Positions 41,782-52,187 are shown, counted from the first letter of the stretch. The stretch: 64,000 nt of DNA from Streptomyces hundungensis (GCF_003627815.1 NZ_CP032698.1:3286001-3350000); one strand, 5' to 3'. Translations and numbers: made by a program. The notes: generated by a model not told the origin, from the letters alone.

Positions 41782-42153
41782 CGCGCAGTTCCTCGCGCCC
41801 CTGAACCCGCTCTCGGCCTGCGGGCCGTGGTCGCTTCTCGCGCAGTTCCTCGCGCCCCCGGAAACCCGTTTTCGGCTGCGGGCCGTGCGTGACTGGTCGC
41901 GCAGTTCCCCGCGCCCCTAACTGCTCGGTGCGGGGGCAGCTACAGCCTGTCCGGCGATTGAGGACGAGCGCCGTTCAGGCGCGAACGGGGGTGCAGGGGG
42001 CGGAGCCCCCGCAGGGGTCTGGGGCGCAGCCCCAGGGCTCAGCCCGTTCAACCCGCCGCACGGGCGGGTGGGTGGGCAAACCCGCGGGGTCTGGGGCGGA
42101 GCCCCAGGGGCCGGAGCCAACCAACCCGCCGCACGGGCGGGCGGGTGGGCAAA
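41782..42153 (-). repeat. Mosaic intergenic repeat locus 3 (inverted)
   Basis: The 433-nt gap 41734-42166 between two convergent genes has no gene. It contains the repeat units of loci 1 and 2 in opposite orientation: three copies of the A core as CGCGCAGTTCCCCGCGC or one-base variants (41782, 41839, 41898), unit C near 41943-41985, and two copies of the B palindrome (42017, 42090). In addition, a roughly 70-bp block containing CCGCCGCACGGGCGGG is duplicated in tandem (about 42010-42080 and 42083-42153). Confidence 0.88.
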
Positions 42154-42166
42154 CGGGGCGAGGGCG

Positions 42167-44191
42167 TCAGGAGAGGGTGTCCGCCAAGGACTCCGGCGTT
42201 GTCACCGGCGCCGCACAAACAAACCGCCGACACACATACGCCGCCGGCCCCCCACCCACCAACGGCCGATCCACGAGCAGCGGAAACTCCTCACCCCCCG
42301 GCACCCCCACCGCCACCACCGCCCCCGGCGCGGCAGACAGCAGCGCCGTACGGTGCAACGCCCCCGTGCGAGGGTCCGTGGGCGCGCCCACGACGGCGAT
42401 CTCCCGGGGCCCGTCGAGCAGCGCCTCGGCCGCCGCGAGCCCCCACCCGATGAACCGCGGCGCCCGCGGCCCGAGCGCCCGGACCACCCCGAGCGCCGAC
42501 TCCGCCGCCTCCCGGTGCGCCGAGGACCCGGTGTGCGCCGCGTAGGACAGCAGGGCCGACGCCGCGGCCGTCCACCCCGAGGGCGTCGCGTTGTCCGTGG
42601 GGTCCTGGGGCCGGCGGATGAGCCGCTCCGCGTCGTGCGCGGTGTCGTACAGCACGCCCCCTTCGCCCACGAACTGGTCCAGGACGATGTCGAGCAGGAA
42701 GCCCGCGAACTCCAGCCAGACCCCCTCCCCGGTGACCCCCGCGAGCGCGAGGAAGCCTTCGGCGACGTCGGCGTAGTCCTCCAACACACCCCGGTTGGCG
42801 CCGACTTGACCGTCCTTGGAGGTCCTGGCGAGCCGGGCGTGGGCGTCCATGTGGACCCGTACCAGCACGTCCGCCGCCTCGGTCGCGCGCTCGACGAGGT
42901 CCGGGCGGTCGAAGAGCGCGCCGACCTCGCAGATCGCGGCGATCGCCAGTCCGTTCCAGGCCGCGACCAGCTTGTCGTCGCGCCCGGGACGCTCCCGCAG
43001 CTCGCGCGCCGCGAGCAGCCGGCTCTGGGCGTCGGCCGACAACTCCCCTCCTTCGACCGGGAGTTGGAGGACGGAGGCGCCCTCCTCGAAGGTGCCCTCC
43101 GCCGTCACCCCGAAGTGCCGGGCCGCCGCGAGGCCGTCCTGCTCACCCAGGACCTCGGTGAGCTGCGCGGGCGTCCACACATAGAAGGCGCCCTCGACAT
43201 GGCGTCCCGTACCGTCGTCGCTGTCGGCGTCGAGCGCGGAAGCGTAGCCGCCCTCGTTGGTGCGCAGCTCGCGCACCATGAAGTCGGCGGTCTCCAGGGC
43301 GACCCGGCGCGCCAGTTCCGAGCCGGTGACCCGCCACAGGTGCGCGTACACCCGGCACAGCAGGGCGTTGTCGTACAGCATCTTCTCGAAGTGCGGGACG
43401 AGGGTCGCCCCCGGCCGAGGGCGCAGCACGTAGCGGTGGAAGCCGCCGCCGAGCTGGTCGTAGAGGCTGGAGCGGGCCATGGTCTCGCACATGCCCTCGG
43501 CCATCTCCAGGGCCGCCTCGGACCCGGTCCGCGCGTGGTGGCGCAGCAGGAACTCGATGACCATGCCCGGCGGGAACTTGGTGTCGCCGCCGCCCAGCCA
43601 GCCGCTGGCCGGGTCGTACTCCCGGGTGATCCCGAGCCGCGCCTGGGCCAGCTCCTCCTCGCCGGGCAGCCCGCCCGCGCCGTGGTCGAGTTCGCGGGCC
43701 GCCAGATCGCGGGTGATCTTCTCGGCGACCTCGGTCACCTCCTCGCGCCGGTCGGCCCACGCACCCCGGACGCCTTCGAGGACCTGCCGGAAGGACGGCA
43801 TGCCGTGCCGGGGCTCGGGCGGGAAGTACGTACCGAAGTAGAAGGGCTCGCCGTCCGGGGTCATGAACACGGACATGGGCCAGCCGCCCTGCCCGGTCGC
43901 GGCCTGCACGGCCTCCATGTAGACGGCGTCCACGTCGGGCCGCTCCTCGCGGTCCACCTTGATGTTCACGAAGTGCTCGTTCATGAACGCCGCCGTGACC
44001 TCGTCCTCGAACGACTCGTGCGCTAGGACATGGCACCAGTGGCAGCTGCTGTAACCGACGCTGAGCAGCACCGGAACCCCGCGTTCGCGGGCCTCCTCGA
44101 AGGCCTCGGGCGACCAGGGCCACCAGTCGACGGGGTTGTCGGCGTGCTGGAGGAGATAGGGGGACGTCTCATGGGCCAGGCGGTTCGGCAT
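42167..44191 (-). CDS. DUF255/YyaL-family thioredoxin-like protein
   Basis: A 674-aa protein with an N-terminal thioredoxin-like DUF255 domain (about 1-160) and a long six-hairpin-glycosidase-like alpha/alpha toroid after it. The N-terminus [20 protein letters not shown], the CxxC-like [16 protein letters not shown] and [23 protein letters not shown] are the family signature. The toroid holds [13 protein letters not shown] and [11 protein letters not shown]. The function is unknown; the family is related to human SPATA20 and has been suspected of redox or glycan roles. ATG 44191 gives the usual start; the earlier GTG at 44209 is less likely. The 5' end faces the large NTPase gene. Confidence 0.88.
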   Translation of the reverse strand: MPNRLAHETSPYLLQHADNPVDWWPWSPEAFEEARERGVPVLLSVGYSSCHWCHVLAHESFEDEVTAAFMNEHFVNIKVDREERPDVDAVYMEAVQAATGQGGWPMSVFMTPDGEPFYFGTYFPPEPRHGMPSFRQVLEGVRGAWADRREEVTEVAEKITRDLAARELDHGAGGLPGEEELAQARLGITREYDPASGWLGGGDTKFPPGMVIEFLLRHHARTGSEAALEMAEGMCETMARSSLYDQLGGGFHRYVLRPRPGATLVPHFEKMLYDNALLCRVYAHLWRVTGSELARRVALETADFMVRELRTNEGGYASALDADSDDGTGRHVEGAFYVWTPAQLTEVLGEQDGLAAARHFGVTAEGTFEEGASVLQLPVEGGELSADAQSRLLAARELRERPGRDDKLVAAWNGLAIAAICEVGALFDRPDLVERATEAADVLVRVHMDAHARLARTSKDGQVGANRGVLEDYADVAEGFLALAGVTGEGVWLEFAGFLLDIVLDQFVGEGGVLYDTAHDAERLIRRPQDPTDNATPSGWTAAASALLSYAAHTGSSAHREAAESALGVVRALGPRAPRFIGWGLAAAEALLDGPREIAVVGAPTDPRTGALHRTALLSAAPGAVVAVGVPGGEEFPLLVDRPLVGGGPAAYVCRRFVCAAPVTTPESLADTLS

Positions 44192-44306
44192 GACCCCATA
44201 CTCCCCCACCGGGGAGATGATCCGCCGACTCCCTCGCGCCGACGCGCGTCACCCACGACACTTGGGGGCGCAGGACGGACGACGGGGCTCTCGGAGGGGG
44301 ACGCAC

Positions 44307-47300
44307 ATGCGGGACAGCCATCGGGCCGAGGCCGAGCGGCTGTTGGTACGCGCCGTGGAGGAAGAGGTACGGCGCTCCGGCGGACGATCCGACGCGAACA
44401 CGCTGCTCTCCCGGGGCCGGGGCGCGCTCGACGCGCTGGCCCGGAGCGCCGCGGAGGAGTACGACGCCTATACGCGGGCGCTGGACGAGGCGGCGGCCGG
44501 ACAGCTCTCCTTCGGGGAGCGCTTCACGCGGGATGGAGGGCCAACTGCCCTGCTGGCGACGGGAGTTGGGGCCTTGGCGGCGCTGGTCGCCGACCTGGGG
44601 CTGGGGCTCGGCGCGGGCGGCGCGGTGGGCGCGGGGGCGGCCGTGCTGGTGGCGGGGGCCGCGGCGACCGTCGCCAAGGTGACGGCCTCGCACGTGCCGG
44701 CCGCCCACCGCAGGGCCGGGGCGCTGGGCCAGCCGGGCGGCCCGGAGCAGCTGCGCCTGGCGTGGCTGACCGCCCTGGAGGTGCGGGGCATCCGGCCGTT
44801 CCTTGACCAGCAGCGGGCGGTGAGCCCCAAGGCGCCGCAGAAGAAGGTGCCCACGCAGTTGCGCGGCACGGACAAGAGCGCGGCGGCCCGGCGGCGCTCC
44901 GTCCTGGAGCAGTCCTTCGGCCATCTGCCCGACCCCCGGGGCCCGTTCGCGGGACGGCGGGTCGAGCTGGCGCGGATCGGGCAGTGGGTGCAGGCGGCCC
45001 GCGCGTCCACCGAGACCCGCCCCGTGGTCGTGGTCCTGCACGGACCGCCCGGTTCGGGCCGCAGCACCCTCGCGGTCCGCGCCGCGCACGCCCTGCGCGA
45101 CCAGTTCCGCGGCGCCTGCCTGGTCGACATGCGCGGCGGCACCCTGGCGGGCGAGGGCCCGCTGCCCACCCGCGACGCACTGCTGCACCTGCTCAACCGC
45201 CTCGGCGCGCCGCGCGAGCAGCTCCTGTTCCGGGGCGGGGTCTCCCCCGACCGGGCGGAGTCCGGTCCCCGGGGAAGGTCCTCCTCCGAGCAGCAGGTGC
45301 GCCGCCTCGCCGAGCTCTACCACCAGCATCTGACGGGCCTGCCGGTCACCGTCGTCCTGGACGACACCGACGACGTCGAGCAGGTGCGCACCCTGGTGCC
45401 GCAGCGCTCCGAGGGCCTGGTCCTGGTCACCTCCTCCCGGCCGCTCGACCTGCCCGCCGACTTCCCCGCCTGGGTGCACCAGTTGGCGGTCGAGCCGCTG
45501 GACGCGGCGGGCGCGGAAGAGCTCCTGCGGGAGTCCGCCGAGGAGAAGGAGACGGGCCCCTACGACGCCGAATCCACCGAGCTGGTACGCCAGTTGTGCG
45601 GCGGACTGCCGTTGGCGCTGCGCATCGCCGGGTCCTCGCTCGGGCCCCGCTCGGCGCGTGCGCTGGCTACGGACCTAGGGGCGTACGGCCCGGTGGCGCC
45701 CACCGAACGCGCCCTGTGGCTGCGCTACACCGACCAGTCCGAACCGGCCCGCCGGCTCCTGCGCCGGCTGGCGCTCGCCGGGCGGGCCTCGCTCGGCGCC
45801 GCGGCTGCCGCGGCCCTGCTCGCGGCCGATGAGCAGGAGGCCGAGCGCCAGCTCACCGCGCTCGCCACGGCCGGGCTCATCGACCACGTGCGCGGCAGCC
45901 GCTACCGGCTGCACGACGTCGTACGGTCCTTCGCCCAGGCGCGCCTCGCCGACGAGGAGGAACCGGCCGAGCGGGCCGCCGCGCAGGAGCGGCTGATCCG
46001 TAACTACGCGGAGCTCGCGGACGCGGTGGGCCGCATGGTCGACGGCAAGATGTCGACACGGGCGGGTCAGTTCGGCGGGCACGGCTTCCCGTCCCTGGAC
46101 GCGGCGCTGCGCTGGCTGGACGACGAGTCCAGCTTCATCACCGCCGCGCTGCGCCAGGCGGAGGGCGTCGACCAGGAGGCCGTGCTCAGTCTGCTCGGCG
46201 CGCTGTGCGACTACTGCCTGCTGCGCGGCGACCTCTACCGCCTGGGCGAGATCAGCGAGCTGACCCAGGCCGTGGACCAGGGCCTGCTCGTGCGGTCGGT
46301 GCAGTGGCGCACCGGCATCGCCGCCCGCCAGCTCGGCGAGCTCGACACGGCCCGTACGACGCTGTCCTCGGTGGTCAGCCTCTACCGCGAGGCCCACCAC
46401 GACGCGGGCCAGGCCCTGGCGCTGTGCTCCCTCGGCATCACCCTGCACCACCAGGGCAACCTCGCCGAGGCGGCGGCCCGGCTGCGCGAGGCGATCGACC
46501 TCCAGTCGGGCGAGGAGCTGTCCGGGGACCGGGCCTGGTCGCTGCACGCGCTCGCCGCCGTGGAGCGCGACCGCGCGAACCTGTCGGGCGCGCTGGCCCT
46601 CCTGGACGCCGCCCTCGCCCTGCACCGCGAGAACGAATCGCTGCACGGCGAGGCCTGGACCCACTTCCAGCTCGGCCAGCTGTATCTGCGGACCGGTGAA
46701 GTGGCGCGCGCGGAGGGCGAGTTGGACACCGCGCTCGAACTGTACGGGCGTACTCGCGACGGCCGCGGCGAGGCCTGGGCGCTGACCCAGCGGGCCCGGG
46801 CCCGGCTCGTCGACGGCGACGCGCAGACGGCCGTCGACGGTCTGAACCAGGCCCTGTCGCGCCACCGCGAGCAGGAGGACGCGCGCGGCGAGGCGTGGAC
46901 GCTGTACTACCTGGGCCAGGCCCTGGAGGAGCGCGGCGACCGCGACCGGGCGGTGCGCGAACTGGAGCGGGCCCGCACGATGTTCTCGCGCATGAGGGAC
47001 GTGTACGGGCTCGCCTGCGCCCGCCACCACTCGGGCCGGGTCACCCGCGACCAGCGCGCCGCCCAGACCGGCAACCTGCGCAACTCCGGCTTCGCCCGAC
47101 AGCTCCTGGTCGACGCGCGCGCCGACTTCCACCGCATCGGGGTGGCGCACGGCGAGGCCTGGACGTGTCTGGAGCTCGCGTTGATCGACGCGGGCAACAG
47201 CCGTCCGGGCCCGGCCCTCGCCCTGTGCGACGAGGCGACCGCGCTGTTCGCCTCGTACGACGACCGGCGCGGTGGCGACTGGTCCCGCTTCCTGCGCTGC

Positions 47301-47552
47301 ACGCTGCTGCCGTACGCGGGCGCGGGCGGGGTGGAGGTGGGCACGGCGGTGGCCCAGGAGGAGGTGGCCCAGCTGCTGCGCGCCGGGCACGGCGCCCGCG
47401 ACGCCAAGCTGGAGGACTGCGCGCAGGCGTACGCGCTCATGCTGGAGCGCGGCATCTCCCTGGAGGCGGGGTGGCAGGCCTGGCAGCTCGGCATGGTCCC
47501 GGACCGGCACGCCCGGGAGGTCATGGGAGTGCCGGTGGAGGCGGGACGCTGA
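44307..47552 (+). CDS. Large STAND-like NTPase with TPR repeats and Arg in Walker A
   Basis: A 1081-aa protein. A helical N-terminus is followed by two hydrophobic segments (about 80-125, LLATGVGALAALVADLGLGL and AVLVAGAAATVAKV), so it is probably membrane-tethered. An NB-ARC-like NTPase then runs from about 215 to 520: Walker A GPPGSGRST at 246-254 with Arg252 where Lys is expected, Walker B LPVTVVLDD, and the GxP-like motif GGLPLALRIAGSSLG. A winged-helix region RGSRYRLHDVVRSFAQARL follows, then many TPRs (about 630-1050, with repeated GEAWT). It has no DNA-binding domain. It may be a signal-transducing ATPase or scaffold related in layout to AfsR. ATG 44307 has GGAGG upstream. Confidence 0.85.
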   Translation: MRDSHRAEAERLLVRAVEEEVRRSGGRSDANTLLSRGRGALDALARSAAEEYDAYTRALDEAAAGQLSFGERFTRDGGPTALLATGVGALAALVADLGLGLGAGGAVGAGAAVLVAGAAATVAKVTASHVPAAHRRAGALGQPGGPEQLRLAWLTALEVRGIRPFLDQQRAVSPKAPQKKVPTQLRGTDKSAAARRRSVLEQSFGHLPDPRGPFAGRRVELARIGQWVQAARASTETRPVVVVLHGPPGSGRSTLAVRAAHALRDQFRGACLVDMRGGTLAGEGPLPTRDALLHLLNRLGAPREQLLFRGGVSPDRAESGPRGRSSSEQQVRRLAELYHQHLTGLPVTVVLDDTDDVEQVRTLVPQRSEGLVLVTSSRPLDLPADFPAWVHQLAVEPLDAAGAEELLRESAEEKETGPYDAESTELVRQLCGGLPLALRIAGSSLGPRSARALATDLGAYGPVAPTERALWLRYTDQSEPARRLLRRLALAGRASLGAAAAAALLAADEQEAERQLTALATAGLIDHVRGSRYRLHDVVRSFAQARLADEEEPAERAAAQERLIRNYAELADAVGRMVDGKMSTRAGQFGGHGFPSLDAALRWLDDESSFITAALRQAEGVDQEAVLSLLGALCDYCLLRGDLYRLGEISELTQAVDQGLLVRSVQWRTGIAARQLGELDTARTTLSSVVSLYREAHHDAGQALALCSLGITLHHQGNLAEAAARLREAIDLQSGEELSGDRAWSLHALAAVERDRANLSGALALLDAALALHRENESLHGEAWTHFQLGQLYLRTGEVARAEGELDTALELYGRTRDGRGEAWALTQRARARLVDGDAQTAVDGLNQALSRHREQEDARGEAWTLYYLGQALEERGDRDRAVRELERARTMFSRMRDVYGLACARHHSGRVTRDQRAAQTGNLRNSGFARQLLVDARADFHRIGVAHGEAWTCLELALIDAGNSRPGPALALCDEATALFASYDDRRGGDWSRFLRCTLLPYAGAGGVEVGTAVAQEEVAQLLRAGHGARDAKLEDCAQAYALMLERGISLEAGWQAWQLGMVPDRHAREVMGVPVEAGR

Positions 47553-47669
47553 GGGCCGCCGTCGCGAACCGGCCGGTGCAGGCGGCATCCGCCCGGGTCC
47601 GCCTGGCGGCCGCCCTGCCGCCCCCACGCGGACAAGGGCCGTCCTGCGCACGATGACACGCGGCAGGCC

Positions 47670-47772
47670 GGCCGCTCCGACGGGCGGAGACGGCCGGTCC
47701 CGACAGGCGGAGACGGCCGGTCCCGACGGGCAGGGGCGGCCGCTCCCGACCCGCGGGGGCGGCCGGGCCGCG
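47670..47772. repeat. 23-bp tandem repeat, about 4.5 copies
   Basis: Copies begin at 47670, 47692, 47715, 47738 and 47761 (last partial), each of the form GGCCGGTCCCGACGGGCGGA plus a few bases; the first copy is one base shorter. The array fills the gap between the big NTPase gene and the 3' end of the small membrane-protein gene and abuts that gene's stop codon at 47773. Confidence 0.85.
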
Positions 47773-48012
47773 TCAGACCTTGTTCGGCGCGCCCTTGGCC
47801 CCGGTGGTCGCCGGGGTCGCCTCGGACGGGTCCGGGCTCTCCTCGAAGTCGACCTTCCCCATGTGCCGGTTCATCGACTTCATCAGCATCCACACGCCCA
47901 GGGCGAGGGCCGCGAAGACGATGAAGCCGAGAACACCCGGCGTCACCTTGTCGTTGTTGATCTCCTCGGCCAGCGGGGCGGCCAAGTGCGTCATTGCGAG
48001 GCTTGCGCTCAT
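47773..48012 (-). CDS. Small single-pass membrane protein next to mca
   Basis: A 79-aa protein with an N-terminal segment LAAPLAEEINNDKVTPGVLG, one membrane helix (about 33-51, FIVFAALALGVWMLM) followed by KSMNRHMGKVDFEE, and a Ser/Thr/Pro-rich tail. Its start region touches the end of mca (the mca stop is at 48014), so the two are translated from one message. ATG 48012 is taken; 48021 (overlapping mca) and 47994 are alternatives. The conserved adjacency to Mca, as I recall it, suggests an envelope or membrane link for thiol detoxification, but the function is unknown. Confidence 0.75.
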   Translation of the reverse strand: MSASLAMTHLAAPLAEEINNDKVTPGVLGFIVFAALALGVWMLMKSMNRHMGKVDFEESPDPSEATPATTGAKGAPNKV

Positions 48013-48013
48013 A

Positions 48014-48895
48014 TCAGGCATTGTCGCGCACGCCCGCGAAGAGGTCGTCCTCGGGGAGGGAAGTGTCCACGAGCGACTTCGCCAGCTCGTACTCCTCGGT
48101 CGGCCAGACCTCCTTCTGGAGGTCGAGCGGCACCCGGAACCAACCGCCGTCGGGGTCGATCTGCGTGGCGTGCGCGATCAGCGCCTTGTCCCGGATCTCG
48201 AAGAACTCAGCGCACGGAACGTGCGTGGTCAGCGTGCGTTCGGCGCGCTCGAACTCCTTCCAGCGCTCCAGCCACTCGCCGTAGGGGGACTCCATGCCGC
48301 GCGCGAGCAGCGCCTCGTGCAGGGCGAGCGTGCGCGGCTTGTTGAAGCCCTGGTTGTAGTAGAGCTTCTGCGGCTGGAAGGCCGGGCCGAACTCGGCCTC
48401 GGGGTACTTCTCGGTATCGGCCGCGCCCTCGAAGGCCACCATCGTGATCTTGTGGGTCATGATGTGGTCGGGGTGCGGATAGCCGCCGTTCTCGTCGTAC
48501 GTCGTGATGACCTGCGGACGGAAGTGGCGGATGGAGCGCACCAGGGGGCCGGCCGCGAGGCCCACGTCCTCCAGGGCGAAGCAGCCCTCGGGCAGCGGCG
48601 GCAGCGGGTCGCCCTCGGGCAGCCCCGAGTCGACGAAGCCGAGCCACTCCTGGCGGACGCCGAGGATCTCGCGCGCCTCGTCCATCTCTCTCTTGCGGAC
48701 CTCGTGGATGTGCTCCTCGATGTACTTGTCGCCCTGGAGCTTCGGGTTGAGGATGGAGCCGCGCTCGCCTCCCGTGCAGGTCACGACCAGCACGTCCACC
48801 CCCTCGGACACATACTTCGCCATGGTCGCCGCGCCCTTGCTCGACTCGTCGTCGGGGTGGGCGTGGACGGCCATCAGTCGCAGCTGCTCAGTCAA
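48014..48895 (-). CDS. mca: Mycothiol S-conjugate amidase
   Basis: A 293-aa zinc amidase of the MshB/PIG-L family that cleaves mycothiol S-conjugates so that mercapturic acids can be exported, a detoxification step specific to actinobacteria. Zinc-binding HAHPDDE (residues 11-17) and the second site GGYPHPDHIMTH are intact. The start is TTG 48895, preceded by GAGG at 8 nt and giving the usual MTEQLRLMAVHAHPDDE; no ATG or GTG fits. It is divergent from the DUF4307 gene and cotranscribed with the small membrane-protein gene. Confidence 0.95.
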   Translation of the reverse strand: MTEQLRLMAVHAHPDDESSKGAATMAKYVSEGVDVLVVTCTGGERGSILNPKLQGDKYIEEHIHEVRKREMDEAREILGVRQEWLGFVDSGLPEGDPLPPLPEGCFALEDVGLAAGPLVRSIRHFRPQVITTYDENGGYPHPDHIMTHKITMVAFEGAADTEKYPEAEFGPAFQPQKLYYNQGFNKPRTLALHEALLARGMESPYGEWLERWKEFERAERTLTTHVPCAEFFEIRDKALIAHATQIDPDGGWFRVPLDLQKEVWPTEEYELAKSLVDTSLPEDDLFAGVRDNA

Positions 48896-48962
48896 GACTC
48901 GATCCTCGGTGACTCAGTAAGTGAATTCGGCGCCCTCTGTGATCGGCGCAATGGGCGGCTTC

Positions 48963-48968
48963 TATAGT
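48963..48968 (+). promoter_or_regulatory. -10 box of the DUF4307 gene
   Basis: TATAGT at 48963-48968 is a near-consensus -10 with an AT-richer flank (TTCTATAGTGA), 55 nt before the ATG at 49024. The -35 region is weak (TGATCG at about 48940, 17-nt spacing). AGGAGG at 49012-49017 serves as ribosome site. Confidence 0.55.
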
Positions 48969-49023
48969 GACCGAATCGGGGGACGGAAAATTCCGGTGAC
49001 CCCCACCAGCAGGAGGACGACTC

Positions 49024-49425
49024 ATGGCCGCTGTGCGCGAGCAGCTTCCCCAGGGGCGCTACGGGCGTTCGGCGGACCAGCGCGCGGACCGCAAGCTGAA
49101 GATCGTCGGCGCGGCCCTCGCGGCCGTGCTGATCGCGGTGGTCGCCTGGATCGGCTTCGACTACGTGGGCGGGCAGTCGCTCTCCGCGCAGGTGATCAAG
49201 TTCAAGGTGGTCTCGGACACCTCGGTCGAGGTCCACCTCGAAGTCGTCAAGGACAAGAACGCCAAGGGCACCTGCACCCTGCGCGCCCAGCAGACCAGCG
49301 GCGACGACGTGGGCCGGGCGGACTTCCGCTTCGACGAGCCGGTCAAGCAGATCGACCGGGTCGTCACGATCACCACGACCTCGCGGGCCACCGCCGCCGA
49401 CCTGGTCAGCTGCCAGTCCGACTGA
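49024..49425 (+). CDS. DUF4307 membrane protein
   Basis: A 133-aa protein with one membrane helix near residues 28-46 (IVGAALAAVLIAVVAWIGF) and an extracytoplasmic beta-rich domain (QVIKFKVVSDTSVEVHLEVV and GTCTLRAQQTSGDDVG, with two Cys). It matches DUF4307, an actinobacterial family of unknown function that usually lies between mca and greA, as it does here. The AGGAGG site and clear -10 box support the start. Confidence 0.9.
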   Translation: MAAVREQLPQGRYGRSADQRADRKLKIVGAALAAVLIAVVAWIGFDYVGGQSLSAQVIKFKVVSDTSVEVHLEVVKDKNAKGTCTLRAQQTSGDDVGRADFRFDEPVKQIDRVVTITTTSRATAADLVSCQSD

Positions 49426-49648
49426 GCCCCGCCGGGCCGTCGCGGCCCCCCGCGCGGCCACGTACTGCTCACGCCGCTGATCAACGTTGACAACGCACGG
49501 TTGTGACCTGCGCCGATGAAGTTCTAGCGGTTTATGTCCTCCCCCTACGGCGCCTGAATTGTTAGGCTCGTGGTTTCGCCCACCCAACAAGGCACATGCT
49601 TCTGGGTAGGGCGATGCTTGTTATTCCCAGTACCGACGAGGAGCACCT

Positions 49649-50146
49649 GTGACCCAGACCAGCGACAACGTCACCTGGCTGACCCAGGAGGCGTACAACC
49701 AGCTCAAGGCCGAGCTGGAGTACCTGTCTGGTCCCGCGCGCACGGAGATCGCCGTAAAGATCGCGGCGGCCCGTGAGGAGGGTGACCTCCGGGAGAACGG
49801 CGGGTACCACGCGGCCAAGGAGGAGCAGGGCAAGATGGAGCTCCGGGTGCGCCAGCTCACCCAGCTCCTGGAGCACGCCAAGGTGGGCGAGGCCCCCGCC
49901 GCGGACGGCGTGGTCGCTCCCGGCATGCTCGTCACGATCGCCTTCGACGGCGACCCGGACGACACCCTGGAGTTCTTGATGGCCTCCCGCGAGTACGCCT
50001 CCACGGAGATCGAGACGTACTCGCCGCAGTCGCCGCTCGGCTCCGGCGTGAACGGCAAGAAGGTCGGCGAGGACGCCGAGTACGAACTGCCCAACGGCAA
50101 GAAGGCCTCGGTGAAGATCCTGGCCGCCGTCCCGTTCACCGGCTGA
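49649..50146 (+). CDS. greA: Transcription elongation factor GreA
   Basis: A 165-aa GreA that rescues backtracked RNA polymerase by stimulating transcript cleavage. The coiled-coil N-terminal domain carries the tip EEGDLRENGGYHAAKEEQG with the acidic pair needed for cleavage. The C-terminal FKBP-like domain contains SPLGSGVNGKKVGEDAEYELPNGK. The N-terminus is extended by about 5 residues relative to E. coli. The start is GTG 49649, after GAGGAG. A TTGACA at 49487 upstream may belong to its promoter but lacks a matching -10. A strong hairpin follows. Confidence 0.95.
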   Translation: MTQTSDNVTWLTQEAYNQLKAELEYLSGPARTEIAVKIAAAREEGDLRENGGYHAAKEEQGKMELRVRQLTQLLEHAKVGEAPAADGVVAPGMLVTIAFDGDPDDTLEFLMASREYASTEIETYSPQSPLGSGVNGKKVGEDAEYELPNGKKASVKILAAVPFTG

Positions 50147-50166
50147 CCCCGCCCCCCGCACAGAAG

Positions 50167-50198
50167 AGCCCCCGACCGCCGCGAGCGGCCGGGGGCTT
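50167..50198. terminator. Terminator between greA and the ABC permease gene
   Basis: AGCCCCCG / CGGGGGCT arms enclose an inner CCGC/GCGG stem. It sits between two convergent genes, 20 nt past greA and 15 nt from the permease stop, and so serves both. Confidence 0.85.
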
Positions 50199-50212
50199 CG
50201 TGTCGCCCGGGT

Positions 50213-51054
50213 TCAGGCCGTGGCCGAGCGGTACTTGCGGACCGCCAGGGTGCGGAAGACCACGATGATCAGCAGCGACCAGGCGAGCGAGGCCCAGACC
50301 GGGTGCTGCATGGGCCAGGCGCCGGAGTCGACCACGCCGGGGTTGCCGAACAGCTTGCGGCAGGCCTGGACGGTGGCGCTGAACGGGTTCCACTCGGCGA
50401 TGTGCCGCAGCCACGGCGTCATCCCCGAGGTGTTCACGAACGCATTGGAGATGAACGTCACCGGGAAGAGCCAGATCAGCCCGCCGGAGGTGGCCGCCTC
50501 GGGGGTGCGTACGGTCAGGCCGATCAGCGCGCCGATCCAGGAGAACGCGTACCCGAGCAGGAGCAGCAGGGCGAACGCGCCCAGCATCTTGGGCAGGCCG
50601 TTGTGGATGCGCCAGCCCACCAGGAGGGCCACGATCGCGAGGACGACCACGGTCAGGGTGGTCTGCACGAGGTCGGCGAGGGTGCGGCCGGTCAGGACCG
50701 CGCCGCGCGCCATGGGCAGCGACCGGAAGCGGTCGATGAGTCCCTTGTGCATGTCGTCGGCGATGCCCGCGCCGGCCCCCGCCGTGGCGAAGGTGACGGT
50801 CTGCGCGAAGATGCCGGCCATCAGGAATTCGCGGTAGGCGCCCGCGTCGGTGGTGCCGCCGATGTTGACCGAGCCGCCGAAGACGTAGCTGAACAGCACC
50901 ACGAACATGATCGGCTGAATGAGCCCGAAAATGACCATCTCGGGAATTCGGGTCATACGGATCAGATTCCGCTTGGCGACCACCAGCGAGTCCCGTACGG
51001 ATCCGCCGATGCCACCGCCGGCCCGGGGTGCGGGCGCGGCGTCGGTGAGGGTGC

Positions 51055-51058
<4 letters not shown>
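50213..51058 (-). CDS. DrrB-type ABC-2 exporter permease
   Basis: A 281-aa ABC-2 membrane permease with six predicted helices. The family motif REFLMAGIFAQTVTFATAGA, LIDRFRSLPMARGAVLTGR and LIWLFPVTFISNAFVNTSGM is clear. It pairs with the ATPase gene upstream, whose stop it overlaps by 4 nt, to form a DrrAB-like exporter of drugs or lipids. The start is GTG 51058. Substrate unknown. Control is likely through the operator in the promoter of the ATPase gene. Confidence 0.92.
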
Positions 51059-52068
<1,010 letters not shown>

Positions 52069-52157
52069 GTGAGTACCCCCAGTGGTGGGTGTGACTTCCT
52101 GGACAAATCGTAGATTTCCCGGGCGGCGGGCGCCCGGTGGAGCTGTGTTCGGACCAC

Positions 52158-52187
52158 ACCATAACGCGATACATCGCGTTCTGTCAG
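52158..52187 (-). promoter_or_regulatory. drrAB promoter with operator filling the spacer
   Basis: On the minus strand, -35 CTGACA (52187-52182) and -10 TATGGT (52163-52158) are separated by 18 nt. The spacer is almost exactly a perfect palindrome with arms AACGCGAT and ATCGCGTT (52163-52170, 52173-52180) and a 2-nt centre. The GCGAT-type core resembles operators of PadR-like or TetR-like repressors of efflux genes. Such a position would completely block RNA polymerase. No repressor gene of that kind is adjacent; the nearby MarR gene is a candidate. Confidence 0.75.

Noticed and set aside
45675..47651. A 658-aa minus-strand open frame under the NTPase-TPR gene
   Set aside because: It is an antisense shadow of the TPR region and lacks a plausible N-terminus.
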